A DNA stretch of 6,814 bases from Bacillota bacterium (GTDB lineage: Bacteria > Bacillota > Clostridia > Lachnospirales > Lachnospiraceae). A program made the position numbers and the translations under genes. The notes beneath the pieces are model-generated. The model made no database searches. It saw only the letters and a list, made by a program, of their open reading frames with translations, and was not told the DNA's origin. Shown here piece after piece: positions 1 to 6,618 of the stretch. Within the stretch, counting starts at the first letter, position 1, and every line of letters starts with the position of its first letter. The DNA is taken from NCBI GenBank assembly GCA_023450835.1, contig JAEXGM010000135.1, forward strand, positions 1-6,814, written 5' to 3'.

Positions 1-476
1 AAGAGGTTTATAGGATAAAAAGCTATAAAAAATAAAGCTATAAAAGAATATAAAACAATAAACTCAAGAACTAAATAATAAAACTAACTATTGAAAACAA
101 ACAGATGACCGGAAGGTATGTTGTGGGATTTGGTCTCGAGAGGACCTTTATGACACTTAAGCTGCAGAAAATGTAACTAGGAAAAATAGTGCCATGTTTG
201 AGCGCAGAAAACATCCGTGCTCACATTGGTCACAGCGAGTTTGGCACTATTTTGACTGTCAGTTACATTTCCTGCAGCTTTAGTGGAGTAAGGTTCTCGA
301 GGAAACCAAATCCCACAACATACCTTCCGGTCATCGTCCGTTCGTCAAAAATTTTTATACTTACAAGCTTTCTAAAAAGGAAAATACGTCCATGCATCTA
401 TTAACTGTAATGTGAGATACTATAAAAGAATATTCTTGTTTTATTTGAAAAGTAATTTCCCCACATGGAGGTTAAC
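1..476. other. Gene-free AT-rich region upstream of the permease
   Basis: No credible gene is seen here on either strand. Bases 1-103 are extremely AT-rich, with repeated AGCTATAAAA-like words (around 21-30 and 36-45). Bases 104-335 form a long inverted repeat of much more balanced composition, described separately. Bases 336-476 are again AT-rich and must contain the permease leader. A possible -10-like TATAAA lies at 421-426 with TTAACT at 401-406, but the 14-nt spacing is too short for a good sigma-A promoter, so no promoter is called. A 12-nt palindrome, AAGAATATTCTT, spans 426-437. The T-box and riboswitch consensus motifs I could recall were not found ahead of the permease. Confidence 0.7.
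104..335. repeat. Long imperfect inverted repeat forming a giant hairpin
   Basis: The left arm (104-194) and right arm (242-335) are complementary along almost their whole length. By eye the pairing is 104-134 with 305-335 (31 perfect pairs), 135-140 with 296-301, 144-148 with 290-294, 154-157 with 282-285, 159-167 with 272-280, 169-178 with 261-270 and 183-194 with 242-253, about 77 pairs in all. A 47-nt loop (195-241) remains; in it TGAGC at 199-203 can pair with GCTCA at 219-223, in competition with ATGTTT/AAACAT at 194-199/209-214. The outer ends are GATGACC and GGTCATC. The element is much more GC-rich than its flanks, which suggests insertion. It could be a miniature inverted-repeat element without transposase, or a structured RNA gene. 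No clear target-site duplication is visible. The inverted repeat itself is certain; its nature is not. Confidence 0.85.
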
Positions 477-1946
477 ATGGAAGAAAAACGTGAAAAAGGA
501 TTATCGGCCTGGCAGCTGACAATGATGGCCATAGGCTCAGTTATCGGAGGTTCCTTCTTTTTGGGATCTTCGGTAGCAATACACTCTGCCGGACCTTCCA
601 TTATTATTTCTTATATATTAGGAGGAGTTCTTGTATATTTCATTTTATTCGCCCTTTCTGAAATGACAGCCAATAATCCGGGAGCCGGATCATTTAAAGC
701 ATTTGCGGCAGCGGCCTATGGACAGGGTGCGGGCTTTATAACGGGATGGGTTTACTGGACAGGCATGATACTCGCAATGTCCAGTGAGGCCACAGCAATT
801 TCAATCCTGGTGAAAAACTGGTTTCCTAACATTTCAACAACGATAGTAGGAACTTCCATTATAGTCGGAGTTACTCTCGTTAATTTATTGGGTGCCAGCA
901 GACTAAGTAAGTTAGAGAGCAGTTTAGCTGGCGTAAAACTCATTACCATTGTTGCTTTTATTTTAATGGCTTTGCTTTTAATATTTGGATTGGTAAAAGG
1001 TACACAGGCAGGCGGAAGTGTTAATTATACACGGCCGGCTTTTCTGTCAGAGCCGTTTTTTGCCAATGGTTTTAGAGGCCTGGCGGGTAGTATGCTAATT
1101 ATTATGTTTGCTTATGCGGGCTTTGAAGTTGTAGGATTAGCTGCTTCAGAGGCAAGGCAGCCTAAGGTCACTGTTCCCAAGGCAATCCGTAAGATAGTAG
1201 TTCTCTTGCTTAGTCTTTATATTATATCGGTAGGAGTTTTGTTATTTCTGATTCCGACTAATGACATTCATGAAGACACCAGTCCGATGGTGGCAGTCTT
1301 GAACCGCTTTGGTTTTGGCTGGGCAGGGACGGTATTGAATATTGTATTGATTACGGCTATTCTCTCCACCATGTTAGCGGCTATGTTCGGGCTGGGAAGA
1401 ATGATACGCTCTTTGGCTGATGAAGGCCATGCACCTGGGTTTTTAAAGGAGAAAACAGAGGTACCTTATAAAGGAATAGTATTTTCGGGTATTTGCATGC
1501 TTCTCGGACTTTTTGTCGGCCTTTTATTACCTCAGGTCTATTTATTCCTAATCAGTGCCGGCGGTTTCTCTTCTCTATTTACCTATGCCATGATTATGGC
1601 CTCTCATATCCATTTCCGTAAGAAACATGGTAAACCCGAGGATAAGCTTAGGCTGGCAGGATTTCCGTACTCTTCTTTATTTGTGCTGCTTTGCCTGATT
1701 GCAGCAATTGCCTGTATGCCTTTTATTAAGGGGCAGGGAGACGGATTAATAGCCGGTCTTGCTATCCTGGCCTTCTATGGAATTTCTTATTTCTTTATGA
1801 GGCTGTTTCAAAAGAAAAGAGCGGGAAAGTCCAGTTCTTACAGACCAGATCAAAGGTTCAGCTATGAGATGTCAAAAGAATTATCTGACGGGGATACGCA
1901 ATCAGATAATTCTGCAAATGTGAATAAAAACCGGGAAGATTCTTAA
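477..1946 (+). CDS. APC-superfamily amino acid permease
   Basis: This is a 489-residue integral membrane protein of the amino acid-polyamine-organocation superfamily, expected to import an amino acid across the cytoplasmic membrane by coupling to protons or sodium. Its length fits the family, as do about 12 hydrophobic segments. The TM1 motif GSVIGGSFFLG is at residues 20-30 and forms the unwound substrate-binding helix in this fold. The TM6 signature FAYAGFEVVGLAASEA is at 211-226, followed by the usual RQPKVTVPKAI loop. SAGGFSSLFTYAMIMASHIHFRK near 360-382 resembles the TM10 region of amino acid transporters of the AAT type. The last 45 or so residues are a hydrophilic cytoplasmic tail. The start is placed at 477 because GGAGG at 467-471 sits 5 nt before it; that motif overlaps the in-frame ATG at 465, which has no such site. 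The substrate cannot be read from the sequence. No clear terminator follows, and the next gene has its own promoter. Confidence 0.9.
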   Translation: MEEKREKGLSAWQLTMMAIGSVIGGSFFLGSSVAIHSAGPSIIISYILGGVLVYFILFALSEMTANNPGAGSFKAFAAAAYGQGAGFITGWVYWTGMILAMSSEATAISILVKNWFPNISTTIVGTSIIVGVTLVNLLGASRLSKLESSLAGVKLITIVAFILMALLLIFGLVKGTQAGGSVNYTRPAFLSEPFFANGFRGLAGSMLIIMFAYAGFEVVGLAASEARQPKVTVPKAIRKIVVLLLSLYIISVGVLLFLIPTNDIHEDTSPMVAVLNRFGFGWAGTVLNIVLITAILSTMLAAMFGLGRMIRSLADEGHAPGFLKEKTEVPYKGIVFSGICMLLGLFVGLLLPQVYLFLISAGGFSSLFTYAMIMASHIHFRKKHGKPEDKLRLAGFPYSSLFVLLCLIAAIACMPFIKGQGDGLIAGLAILAFYGISYFFMRLFQKKRAGKSSSYRPDQRFSYEMSKELSDGDTQSDNSANVNKNREDS

Positions 1947-1964
1947 GTTTTTACCCGTAAATAG

Positions 1965-1993
1965 TTGCATTAGGAAAGTCTAGGGCATATAAT
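1965..1993 (+). promoter_or_regulatory. Sigma-A-type promoter for the DUF5662 gene
   Basis: TTGCAT (-35, 1965-1970) and TATAAT (-10, 1988-1993) are separated by exactly 17 nt. The -10 is a perfect consensus match and the -35 matches at four of six positions. The predicted transcript would start near 2000, giving a leader of about 85 nt before the DUF5662 start. This is the best promoter in the window. It begins only 19 nt after the permease stop codon, so the downstream gene is probably transcribed independently of the permease. Confidence 0.75.
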
Positions 1994-2012
1994 TAACCCA
2001 AACTTAAAGAGC

Positions 2013-2045
2013 AGAGGTCATAACAATTCTGTTGTTTTGATCTCT
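2013..2045 (+). promoter_or_regulatory. Stem-loop in the 5' leader of the DUF5662 gene
   Basis: Bases 2013-2026 pair with 2032-2045 around a 5-nt loop (TTCTG). The 14-position stem has one G-U pair and one T-T mismatch. It lies about 12 nt after the predicted transcription start and ends 23 nt before the ribosome binding site. No T-run follows, so it is unlikely to be an intrinsic terminator. It may stabilise the 5' end of the mRNA or bind a regulator; a role is not shown. Confidence 0.5.
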
Positions 2046-2084
2046 GATATCTTGCTGACATAAGCGAAAGAGGTTACTATAGTT

Positions 2085-2642
2085 ATGAAATGGTTACAGC
2101 ATTTAAAGACAATTAATCATCATAAAAGGCTGGTCATGAAATACTGTTTTAAAGCCGGCTTATATAAACAGGGACTTTTGCATGACCTGTCAAAATACAG
2201 TCCTGTGGAATTTTTTGTAGGAGCAAAGTATTTTCAGGGAAATCGAAGTCCTAACAATGCAGAAAGAGAAGACAAGGGTTACAGCTCGGCATGGCTTCAT
2301 CATAAAGGGAGAAATAAACATCATCTGGAATACTGGATTGATTACAGCTTAAATGAAGGTGCACCTATGGCGGGCATGCGGATGCCGGTTAAATATGTAG
2401 TGGAAATGTTCTGTGACAGGATTGCCGCCAGCAGAACATATAATAAGGAGGCTTATAAAGACAGCGACCCTTATAATTACTTTAATACCAATAAAAAGCA
2501 TTTACTGATTCATCCCGACACGGAAAAACTCTTGGATAAGCTGCTCCTTATGCTGAAGGAAAAAGGCGAAGAAGAGACGTTTCACTACATTAAAACAGAA
2601 GTTTTTACAAGAGGATATGATATTATAAGAGAAAAAAATTAG
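2085..2642 (+). CDS. DUF5662 family protein, HD-like residue pattern
   Basis: This is a 185-residue soluble protein with no signal peptide or membrane segment. It matches my recollection of the DUF5662 family, found in Firmicutes and some of their phages, whose function is not established. Visible conserved blocks are H12-H13 near the N-terminus, HDLSKYSPVEF at 33-43, HHKGRNKHHLEYW at 72-84, and EMFCDRIAASRTY at 107-119. The order His, His-Asp, His-His, Asp (D111) resembles the metal-ligand layout of HD-domain phosphohydrolases, so a metal-dependent hydrolase is a reasonable inference but not demonstrated. The start at 2085 is supported by AGAGG at 2069-2073, although its 11-nt spacing is longer than usual. 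The gene has its own promoter and leader hairpin, and it lies 223 nt upstream of ppx with no strong terminator between, so some read-through into the polyphosphate genes is possible. Confidence 0.8.
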   Translation: MKWLQHLKTINHHKRLVMKYCFKAGLYKQGLLHDLSKYSPVEFFVGAKYFQGNRSPNNAEREDKGYSSAWLHHKGRNKHHLEYWIDYSLNEGAPMAGMRMPVKYVVEMFCDRIAASRTYNKEAYKDSDPYNYFNTNKKHLLIHPDTEKLLDKLLLMLKEKGEEETFHYIKTEVFTRGYDIIREKN

Positions 2643-2784
2643 TTTGGGGTACCAATTTTACACTGCCTTAATAAATGCTTTACATAAACAAAACAATGTC
2701 AGGATACAATGTTTGCAGATTGTACACTGGCATACGGGCAGAAGTGTGGAAATTTAGTAAACGATTTTCACCTGAAATTTGGAA

Positions 2785-2819
2785 GGAAATTTCTATTTCA
2801 AATTTGAAAATAAATTTCC
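2785..2819. repeat. Nested AT-rich palindrome upstream of ppx
   Basis: GGAAATTT at 2785-2792 is the inverse complement of AAATTTCC at 2812-2819. Between them lies a perfect 14-nt palindrome, TTTCAAATTTGAAA (2796-2809). Further GAAATTT-like words flank it (2774-2780 and 2823-2829). The site lies 47 to 81 nt before the ppx start, so in the mRNA it would form an AU-rich stem in the leader, and in DNA it could be an operator. No regulator is known to me for this exact sequence. A weak -10-like TACAAT sits upstream at 2705-2710 with TTTACA at 2679-2684, but the 20-nt spacing is too long for confidence. Confidence 0.55.
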
Positions 2820-2865
2820 GGCTGAAATTAAAAGGCGTGCCCAAACGCACATATGGAGGTCAAAT

Positions 2866-3792
2866 ATGCTGTATGCAATTGTAGATTTAGGTTCCAATAC
2901 CATGAGATTATGTATCTATGAGCAGAAAGACAATAGCCTGAAGTCAATCTATGAAAAGAAAACTATGGCGGGTCTTGTGAATTATATAAAGAATGAAAGA
3001 CTTAGCACCGCCGGTATTAACAGAGCATGTACAATTTTGGAGGAATATAAGCAATATGCCTCTAATTTTGGCTTGAATGCCGCAGATTTACGGGTATTTG
3101 CAACTGCGTCCCTTAGAAATATTGTTAATACCCGGGAGGTTATTGATAATATCAAGGCAGAGACCGGTCTGTCTATTGAACTGTTATCCGGTGAAGAAGA
3201 GGCTACTCTTGACTTTATGGGTGCCATTAAATTATTTGAGGGAAACAGCGGAGCCTTGGTGGATATCGGCGGCGGCAGTACGGAGCTTGTTTCTTTTAAG
3301 GACCGTCAGATACAATATGCGACCAGTATGCCGGTAGGTTCTCTTAACCTGTATGTAAATTATGTAAAGAAAATCATACCCAAGGGCGAAGAGAGAGATC
3401 AAATCAGAAATCATGTAGAAGAAGTGCTGAAATCCCTGGAACTTAATAAGGAAACAATGCCCTGTATTTGCGGAGTCGGAGGAACCATGCGTGCTTCTGC
3501 CAAGTTAAGCAATCAGATATTTGGTTATCCCAAGGACAATATCACGGTAAAGACTTCTGATATCAAAGAAATTCTTGAAATGATCCATAATAGTAAGAAA
3601 CAGACGATAGCCCCTATATTACAGGTAATACCGGATCGAATCCATACGATAATACCGGGGTTGATTGCTGTTGATACCATAGCCGATTTTTATGGAGCTG
3701 AACAGATAATTGTAAGCAAATTCGGCGTAAGAGAAGGCTATTTATACGAAAGAATAATAAAGGAGAATGTTTATGCCCCATCCGGAAAATAA
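2866..3792 (+). CDS. ppx: Exopolyphosphatase / Ppx-GppA family phosphatase
   Basis: The 308-residue cytoplasmic protein belongs to the Ppx/GppA family of the ASKHA fold. Members release phosphate from the ends of polyphosphate chains, or hydrolyse pppGpp to ppGpp. Motifs run in family order: DLGSNT at 7-12 (phosphate-1), FATASLRN at 78-85, SGEEEA at 108-113 with the glutamate expected to be catalytic, DIGGGSTEL at 133-141 (phosphate-2), GVGGT at 203-207, DRIHTIIPG at 257-265 and FGVREGYL at 286-293. It has only the two-lobed core; the C-terminal HD region of the roughly 510-residue E. coli enzymes is absent, as in other short forms. The start at 2866 is chosen because GGAGG at 2855-2859 lies 6 nt upstream and MLYAIVDLGSNT aligns with family N-termini; the frame stays open upstream to a TTG at 2779 but adds an unrelated stretch. 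The 3' end overlaps ppk1, which favours a polyphosphate role over a pppGpp role. Confidence 0.9.
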   Translation: MLYAIVDLGSNTMRLCIYEQKDNSLKSIYEKKTMAGLVNYIKNERLSTAGINRACTILEEYKQYASNFGLNAADLRVFATASLRNIVNTREVIDNIKAETGLSIELLSGEEEATLDFMGAIKLFEGNSGALVDIGGGSTELVSFKDRQIQYATSMPVGSLNLYVNYVKKIIPKGEERDQIRNHVEEVLKSLELNKETMPCICGVGGTMRASAKLSNQIFGYPKDNITVKTSDIKEILEMIHNSKKQTIAPILQVIPDRIHTIIPGLIAVDTIADFYGAEQIIVSKFGVREGYLYERIIKENVYAPSGK

Positions 3793-5902
3793 TTCCCAGA
3801 ATTCCTTTATGCAAAACAGGGAACTTTCATGGCTTCGTTTTAACCGCAGAGTGTTAGAAGAAGCGGAGGAGGAGTCAGTGCCTCTTTATGAACGCCTGAA
3901 ATTTATATCCATATTCACCAGTAATCTGGATGAATTCTTTATGATAAGAGTCGGGAGTCTTACTGACCTTATGTATATGGATAATAATGTGGATGATAAG
4001 ACAGGTCTGACTGCCAAACAGCAATTAGAACTTATCTTTCAGGCAGCAGTGCCTTTGTATAGGGAAAGGGACCGGATTTTTCATATAGTAGAAGAAAAAC
4101 TGAAGAGTTTTGGAATTCGTAACCTGGATAGTAAGGAACTGAAAAAAAGTGAAAAAAAGCAGCTGGATAGAATCTTTGAAGATGAAATAGCTCCTATTCT
4201 TTCACCTCAGGTCATTGATTCCAGGCACCCATTCCCGCATCTTGTCAATAAAGGAATTTATATTATCTGTGAATTCACAGGAGAGTCAACTAAATTCGGC
4301 TTAATACCGATATCACAGTCTCTTCCGGCTTTTTATATGCTGCAGGGAATGGAATCCGGCTACATAATGACGGAAAAGATTGTTTTAGAGCGTGTTGCTG
4401 ATATTTTTGGAATGTACAAGATAGAATGTGCGGCTATTATATCGGTAACCAGAAATGCGGATATCAGCCCGGAGGATGAGAACTTCGATGTAGACGATGA
4501 TTTCAGAGAGCGGATGAAGAAGGTCATCAAGAAGCGTTCCAGACTATCCCCTGTCAGACTGGAAGTCCAGGGACATATGACAAAGGGATTGAGTACTTTT
4601 CTTCTTTCAAAGCTTCATCTGACCAAAGAACAGGTTTTCACAAGTGAAATCCCTCTTGTATTAAGTTATGTTTTTGACTTGCATCTCCATATGTCACAAA
4701 CAGTGATAAAGCAGCTAAGCTACCCTAACTTCAGACCTCAGTATCCCTTTTATTTAAGCAGCGGAGAAAGTATCACAGCTCAGTGCAAGCGAAAGGATAT
4801 CCTGCTTTTCTTTCCCTATGACCAGATGGAACCATACCTGCAGTTACTTCGGGAGAGCGCACAGGACCCCACTGTAATATCCATTAAGATAACCATCTAT
4901 CGATTGTCCAGTAATTCCAGAATTATTGATTACCTGTGCAATGCAGCGGAGAATAATAAAGAAGTCACAGTGCTCATGGAATTAAAGGCAAGATTTGATG
5001 AAAAGAATAATATTGAATGGGCGGAGAGGTTAGAGGATGCCGGCTGTACTGTAATTTACGGCTTTGAAGGCTTTAAGGTTCACAGTAAGATCTGCCTGAT
5101 AACAAGAAGAGACAGAAACAAAGTATTCTATGTCACTCAGATTGGTACAGGAAACTATAACGAAAAAACGGCCAAGCTCTATTCTGACCTGTCTTTGATA
5201 ACTGCTAACCAGGAAATAGGCCAGGAGGCAAATGAATTCTTTAAGAATATGTCCATTGCCAATCTGCAGGGAAATTATAATAATCTCTTTGTAGCGCCGT
5301 ATTTCTTTAAAAATAATATATTAGCCCTGATTGATAATGAGACGGATAAAGCCAGAAGAGGGGAAGCAGCCAGTATTATTATGAAATCCAATTCCCTGAC
5401 GGACAGAGATATTATGGAGAAGCTTTCCGTGGCTTCTAATGCGGGAGTTGAAGTCAAGCTTATCATAAGAGGTATTTGCTGCCTGCTTCCCGGAATTAAA
5501 GGAAAGACAGAAAATATAACGGTTTACAGCATAGTAGGCAGATTCCTGGAGCATTCCAGAATATACTGCTTTGGCACAGGAAGAGACGCGGCTATCTATA
5601 TCTCCTCGGCGGATATGATGACCAGAAACACCAGAAGAAGGGTAGAAATTGCATGCCCTATTTTGGATGCAGATATCCGAGAACGGCTCCTTCATATACT
5701 GGAAGTAATGTTTTCAGATACGGTAAAGGCAAGGGTCTTAGACAGCGAAGGAATGTACCAGAAGCTGGACGGGACCGCTGCACCATTGGATGCACAGCAG
5801 AGCTTTATCGAAGAAGCATTAAAGGCAGAAGGCGGAAAGACAGCATCCAAAGAATATCTTGTGAATTTTTTTAAAAAGATTAGAATTGGGAAAAATAAAT
5901 AA
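3773..5902 (+). CDS. ppk1: Polyphosphate kinase 1
   Basis: The enzyme reversibly transfers the terminal phosphate of ATP onto a growing polyphosphate chain through a phosphohistidine. The 709-residue length is close to that of E. coli Ppk (688). The N-terminal domain has ELSWLRFN at 17-24 and FTSNLDEFFMIRV at 48-60. The two phospholipase D-like C-terminal domains hold the catalytic residues: R377 in YRLSS, R407 in LKARFDE, H437 in FKVHSK (the autophosphorylated histidine, E. coli H435) and H594 in FLEHSR (E. coli H592). All four sit two residues beyond the E. coli numbers as I recall them, so the active site looks complete. The start at 3773 is preferred over the ATG at 3767, because AAGGAG at 3760-3765 is 7 nt before the former but only 1 nt before the latter. 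It overlaps the end of ppx by 20 nt, implying one transcript and probable translational coupling. Confidence 0.95.
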   Translation: MPHPENNSQNSFMQNRELSWLRFNRRVLEEAEEESVPLYERLKFISIFTSNLDEFFMIRVGSLTDLMYMDNNVDDKTGLTAKQQLELIFQAAVPLYRERDRIFHIVEEKLKSFGIRNLDSKELKKSEKKQLDRIFEDEIAPILSPQVIDSRHPFPHLVNKGIYIICEFTGESTKFGLIPISQSLPAFYMLQGMESGYIMTEKIVLERVADIFGMYKIECAAIISVTRNADISPEDENFDVDDDFRERMKKVIKKRSRLSPVRLEVQGHMTKGLSTFLLSKLHLTKEQVFTSEIPLVLSYVFDLHLHMSQTVIKQLSYPNFRPQYPFYLSSGESITAQCKRKDILLFFPYDQMEPYLQLLRESAQDPTVISIKITIYRLSSNSRIIDYLCNAAENNKEVTVLMELKARFDEKNNIEWAERLEDAGCTVIYGFEGFKVHSKICLITRRDRNKVFYVTQIGTGNYNEKTAKLYSDLSLITANQEIGQEANEFFKNMSIANLQGNYNNLFVAPYFFKNNILALIDNETDKARRGEAASIIMKSNSLTDRDIMEKLSVASNAGVEVKLIIRGICCLLPGIKGKTENITVYSIVGRFLEHSRIYCFGTGRDAAIYISSADMMTRNTRRRVEIACPILDADIRERLLHILEVMFSDTVKARVLDSEGMYQKLDGTAAPLDAQQSFIEEALKAEGGKTASKEYLVNFFKKIRIGKNK

Positions 5903-5923
5903 AAAATAAAAAAGATTTATATA

Positions 5924-6015
5924 AAAGAGTCATGGAGCTATGAGGAACTGACCTTCTGGCAGTTAGACCTGAAAATCTAACTTAGGAGGTCACCTCACTA
6001 ATGCCATGACTCTTT
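5924..6015 (+). terminator. Multi-helix hairpin, probable terminator after ppk1
   Basis: A perfect 12-bp outer stem pairs 5924-5935 (AAAGAGTCATGG) with 6004-6015. Inside, TGAGG (5941-5945) and TGACCT (5949-5954), separated by a 3-nt bulge, pair with the uninterrupted 5987-5997. An apical stem, AGTTAGA (5961-5967) with TCTAACT (5976-5982), has an 8-nt loop. The + strand continues with CTTTTA and the - strand would continue into long T-runs (complement of 5891-5913), so it could terminate in both directions. It begins 21 nt after the ppk1 stop and separates the polyphosphate operon from the sigma gene. At 92 nt and with several helices it is larger than a simple terminator and could instead be a dispersed repeat or a small structured RNA. 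Confidence 0.65.
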
Positions 6016-6103
6016 CTTTTACACTAATTGTATTATCCGATATAATTTTTAGAAAAATATGAGAAAATAATTTTTACATGAAAAATTTTCAATATTTCAA
6101 TTG

Positions 6104-6109
6104 TATTAT
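6104..6109 (+). promoter_or_regulatory. Possible -10 element of the sigma factor gene
   Basis: TATTAT lies 21 nt before the sigma factor start in a strongly AT-rich stretch (6040-6110). No good sigma-A -35 element sits at the right distance; the nearest candidates are TTTTCA at 6086-6091 (12 nt away) and TTTACA at 6073-6078 (25 nt away). A near-palindrome TGAAAAATTTTCA (6079-6091) and two TTTCAAT words (6087-6093 and 6095-6101) lie just upstream and could be regulatory. Many ECF sigma genes are autoregulated, but I do not recognise a matching ECF promoter here. Confidence 0.25.
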
Positions 6110-6129
6110 AAGTGAAAGGAGTTGAAACG

Positions 6130-6618
6130 ATGGAGAATTCATTTGGTACCGATGAATTTATACAGCATGTTTTAGATAAATACTCAAAAATGATCATTAA
6201 ACTTGCCTTCACTTATGTGAAAAACACGGCAGATTCAGAAGATATTGCACAGGATGTCTTTGTAAGTCTGATTAAGAGAGGCTATGGTTTCGAAAGTGAA
6301 GAGCATGAGAAAGCCTGGCTTATAAGGGTTACGATAAATAAAGCAAAGAATTACTTAAAGTCCTCCTGGAACAAGCTAAAGGTCCCTTTGGAAGAGGATG
6401 TCAGCTATATGCCGGAAGAAGAAAGTGAAGTTCTTATCACGGTACTAAATCTGCCCTCCAAATACCGAACTGTCATTCATTTATATTACTATGAGGATTA
6501 CTCTATAAATGAAATAGCGTCAATATTACACAAAAAGCCTGCAACTATCGGAACTTGGTTGTCGAGAGGACGTAACTTGTTGAAATCAGAGTTAATCGGA
6601 GGTTTTGAATATGAATAA
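6130..6618 (+). CDS. ECF-type (sigma-70 family group 4) sigma factor
   Basis: This 162-residue protein should bind core RNA polymerase and direct it to a small regulon, usually one responding to envelope or extracytoplasmic stress. Region 2 is represented by LAFTYVKNTADSEDIAQDVF around residues 25-44, where the acidic DSEDIAQDVF block is the core-binding signature. A short acidic linker (about 86-102) is followed by region 4 at 107-152: LPSKYRTVIHLYYYEDYSINEIA and a helix-turn-helix ending in TWLSRGRNLLK for -35 recognition. Only regions 2 and 4 are present, as is typical of ECF factors. The start at 6130 is chosen because AAAGGAG at 6115-6121 is 8 nt upstream; the in-frame GTG at 6112 overlaps that region and has no site of its own. 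The stop overlaps the next start by 8 nt, as is usual for a sigma/anti-sigma pair. The specific ECF subgroup is not assigned. Confidence 0.92.
   Translation: MENSFGTDEFIQHVLDKYSKMIIKLAFTYVKNTADSEDIAQDVFVSLIKRGYGFESEEHEKAWLIRVTINKAKNYLKSSWNKLKVPLEEDVSYMPEEESEVLITVLNLPSKYRTVIHLYYYEDYSINEIASILHKKPATIGTWLSRGRNLLKSELIGGFEYE

Noticed and set aside
104..335. Retron msr-msd region
   Set aside because: A long inverted repeat is compatible in shape, but no reverse transcriptase gene is present anywhere in the window.
189..404. A 71-codon open frame on the + strand
   Set aside because: It lies mostly inside the loop and right arm of the inverted repeat, has no ribosome binding site and no recognisable protein features.
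465..476. ATG at 465 as the permease start
   Set aside because: The GGAGG ribosome binding site overlaps this codon and is correctly spaced only for the in-frame ATG at 477.
104..476. T-box or amino acid riboswitch ahead of the permease
   Set aside because: No T-box consensus (GGTGG-type) or antiterminator was recognised; the region is dominated by a simple two-arm inverted repeat.
2779..2865. N-terminal extension of ppx from a TTG at 2779
   Set aside because: The extra 29 residues fall in the AT-rich palindrome region, lack family similarity, and the ATG at 2866 has a strong GGAGG site just before the conserved DLGSNT motif.
2675..2884. A 69-codon open frame overlapping the start of ppx
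   Set aside because: No ribosome binding site, no recognisable domain, and it overlaps the well-supported ppx start in another frame.
5321..5695. A 124-codon open frame on the - strand within ppk1
   Set aside because: It is antisense to the conserved catalytic part of ppk1, with no ribosome binding site or domain that I recognise; treated as a shadow frame.
5984..6009. AGGAGG followed by ATG at 6001 inside the terminator hairpin
   Set aside because: The frame is only ATG-CCA-TGA, so it cannot encode a meaningful peptide; the AGGAGG is explained by pairing in the hairpin.
6112..6129. GTG at 6112 as the start of the sigma factor
   Set aside because: The GTG is next to the AAAGGAG site itself, which is 8 nt from the ATG at 6130, the better start.
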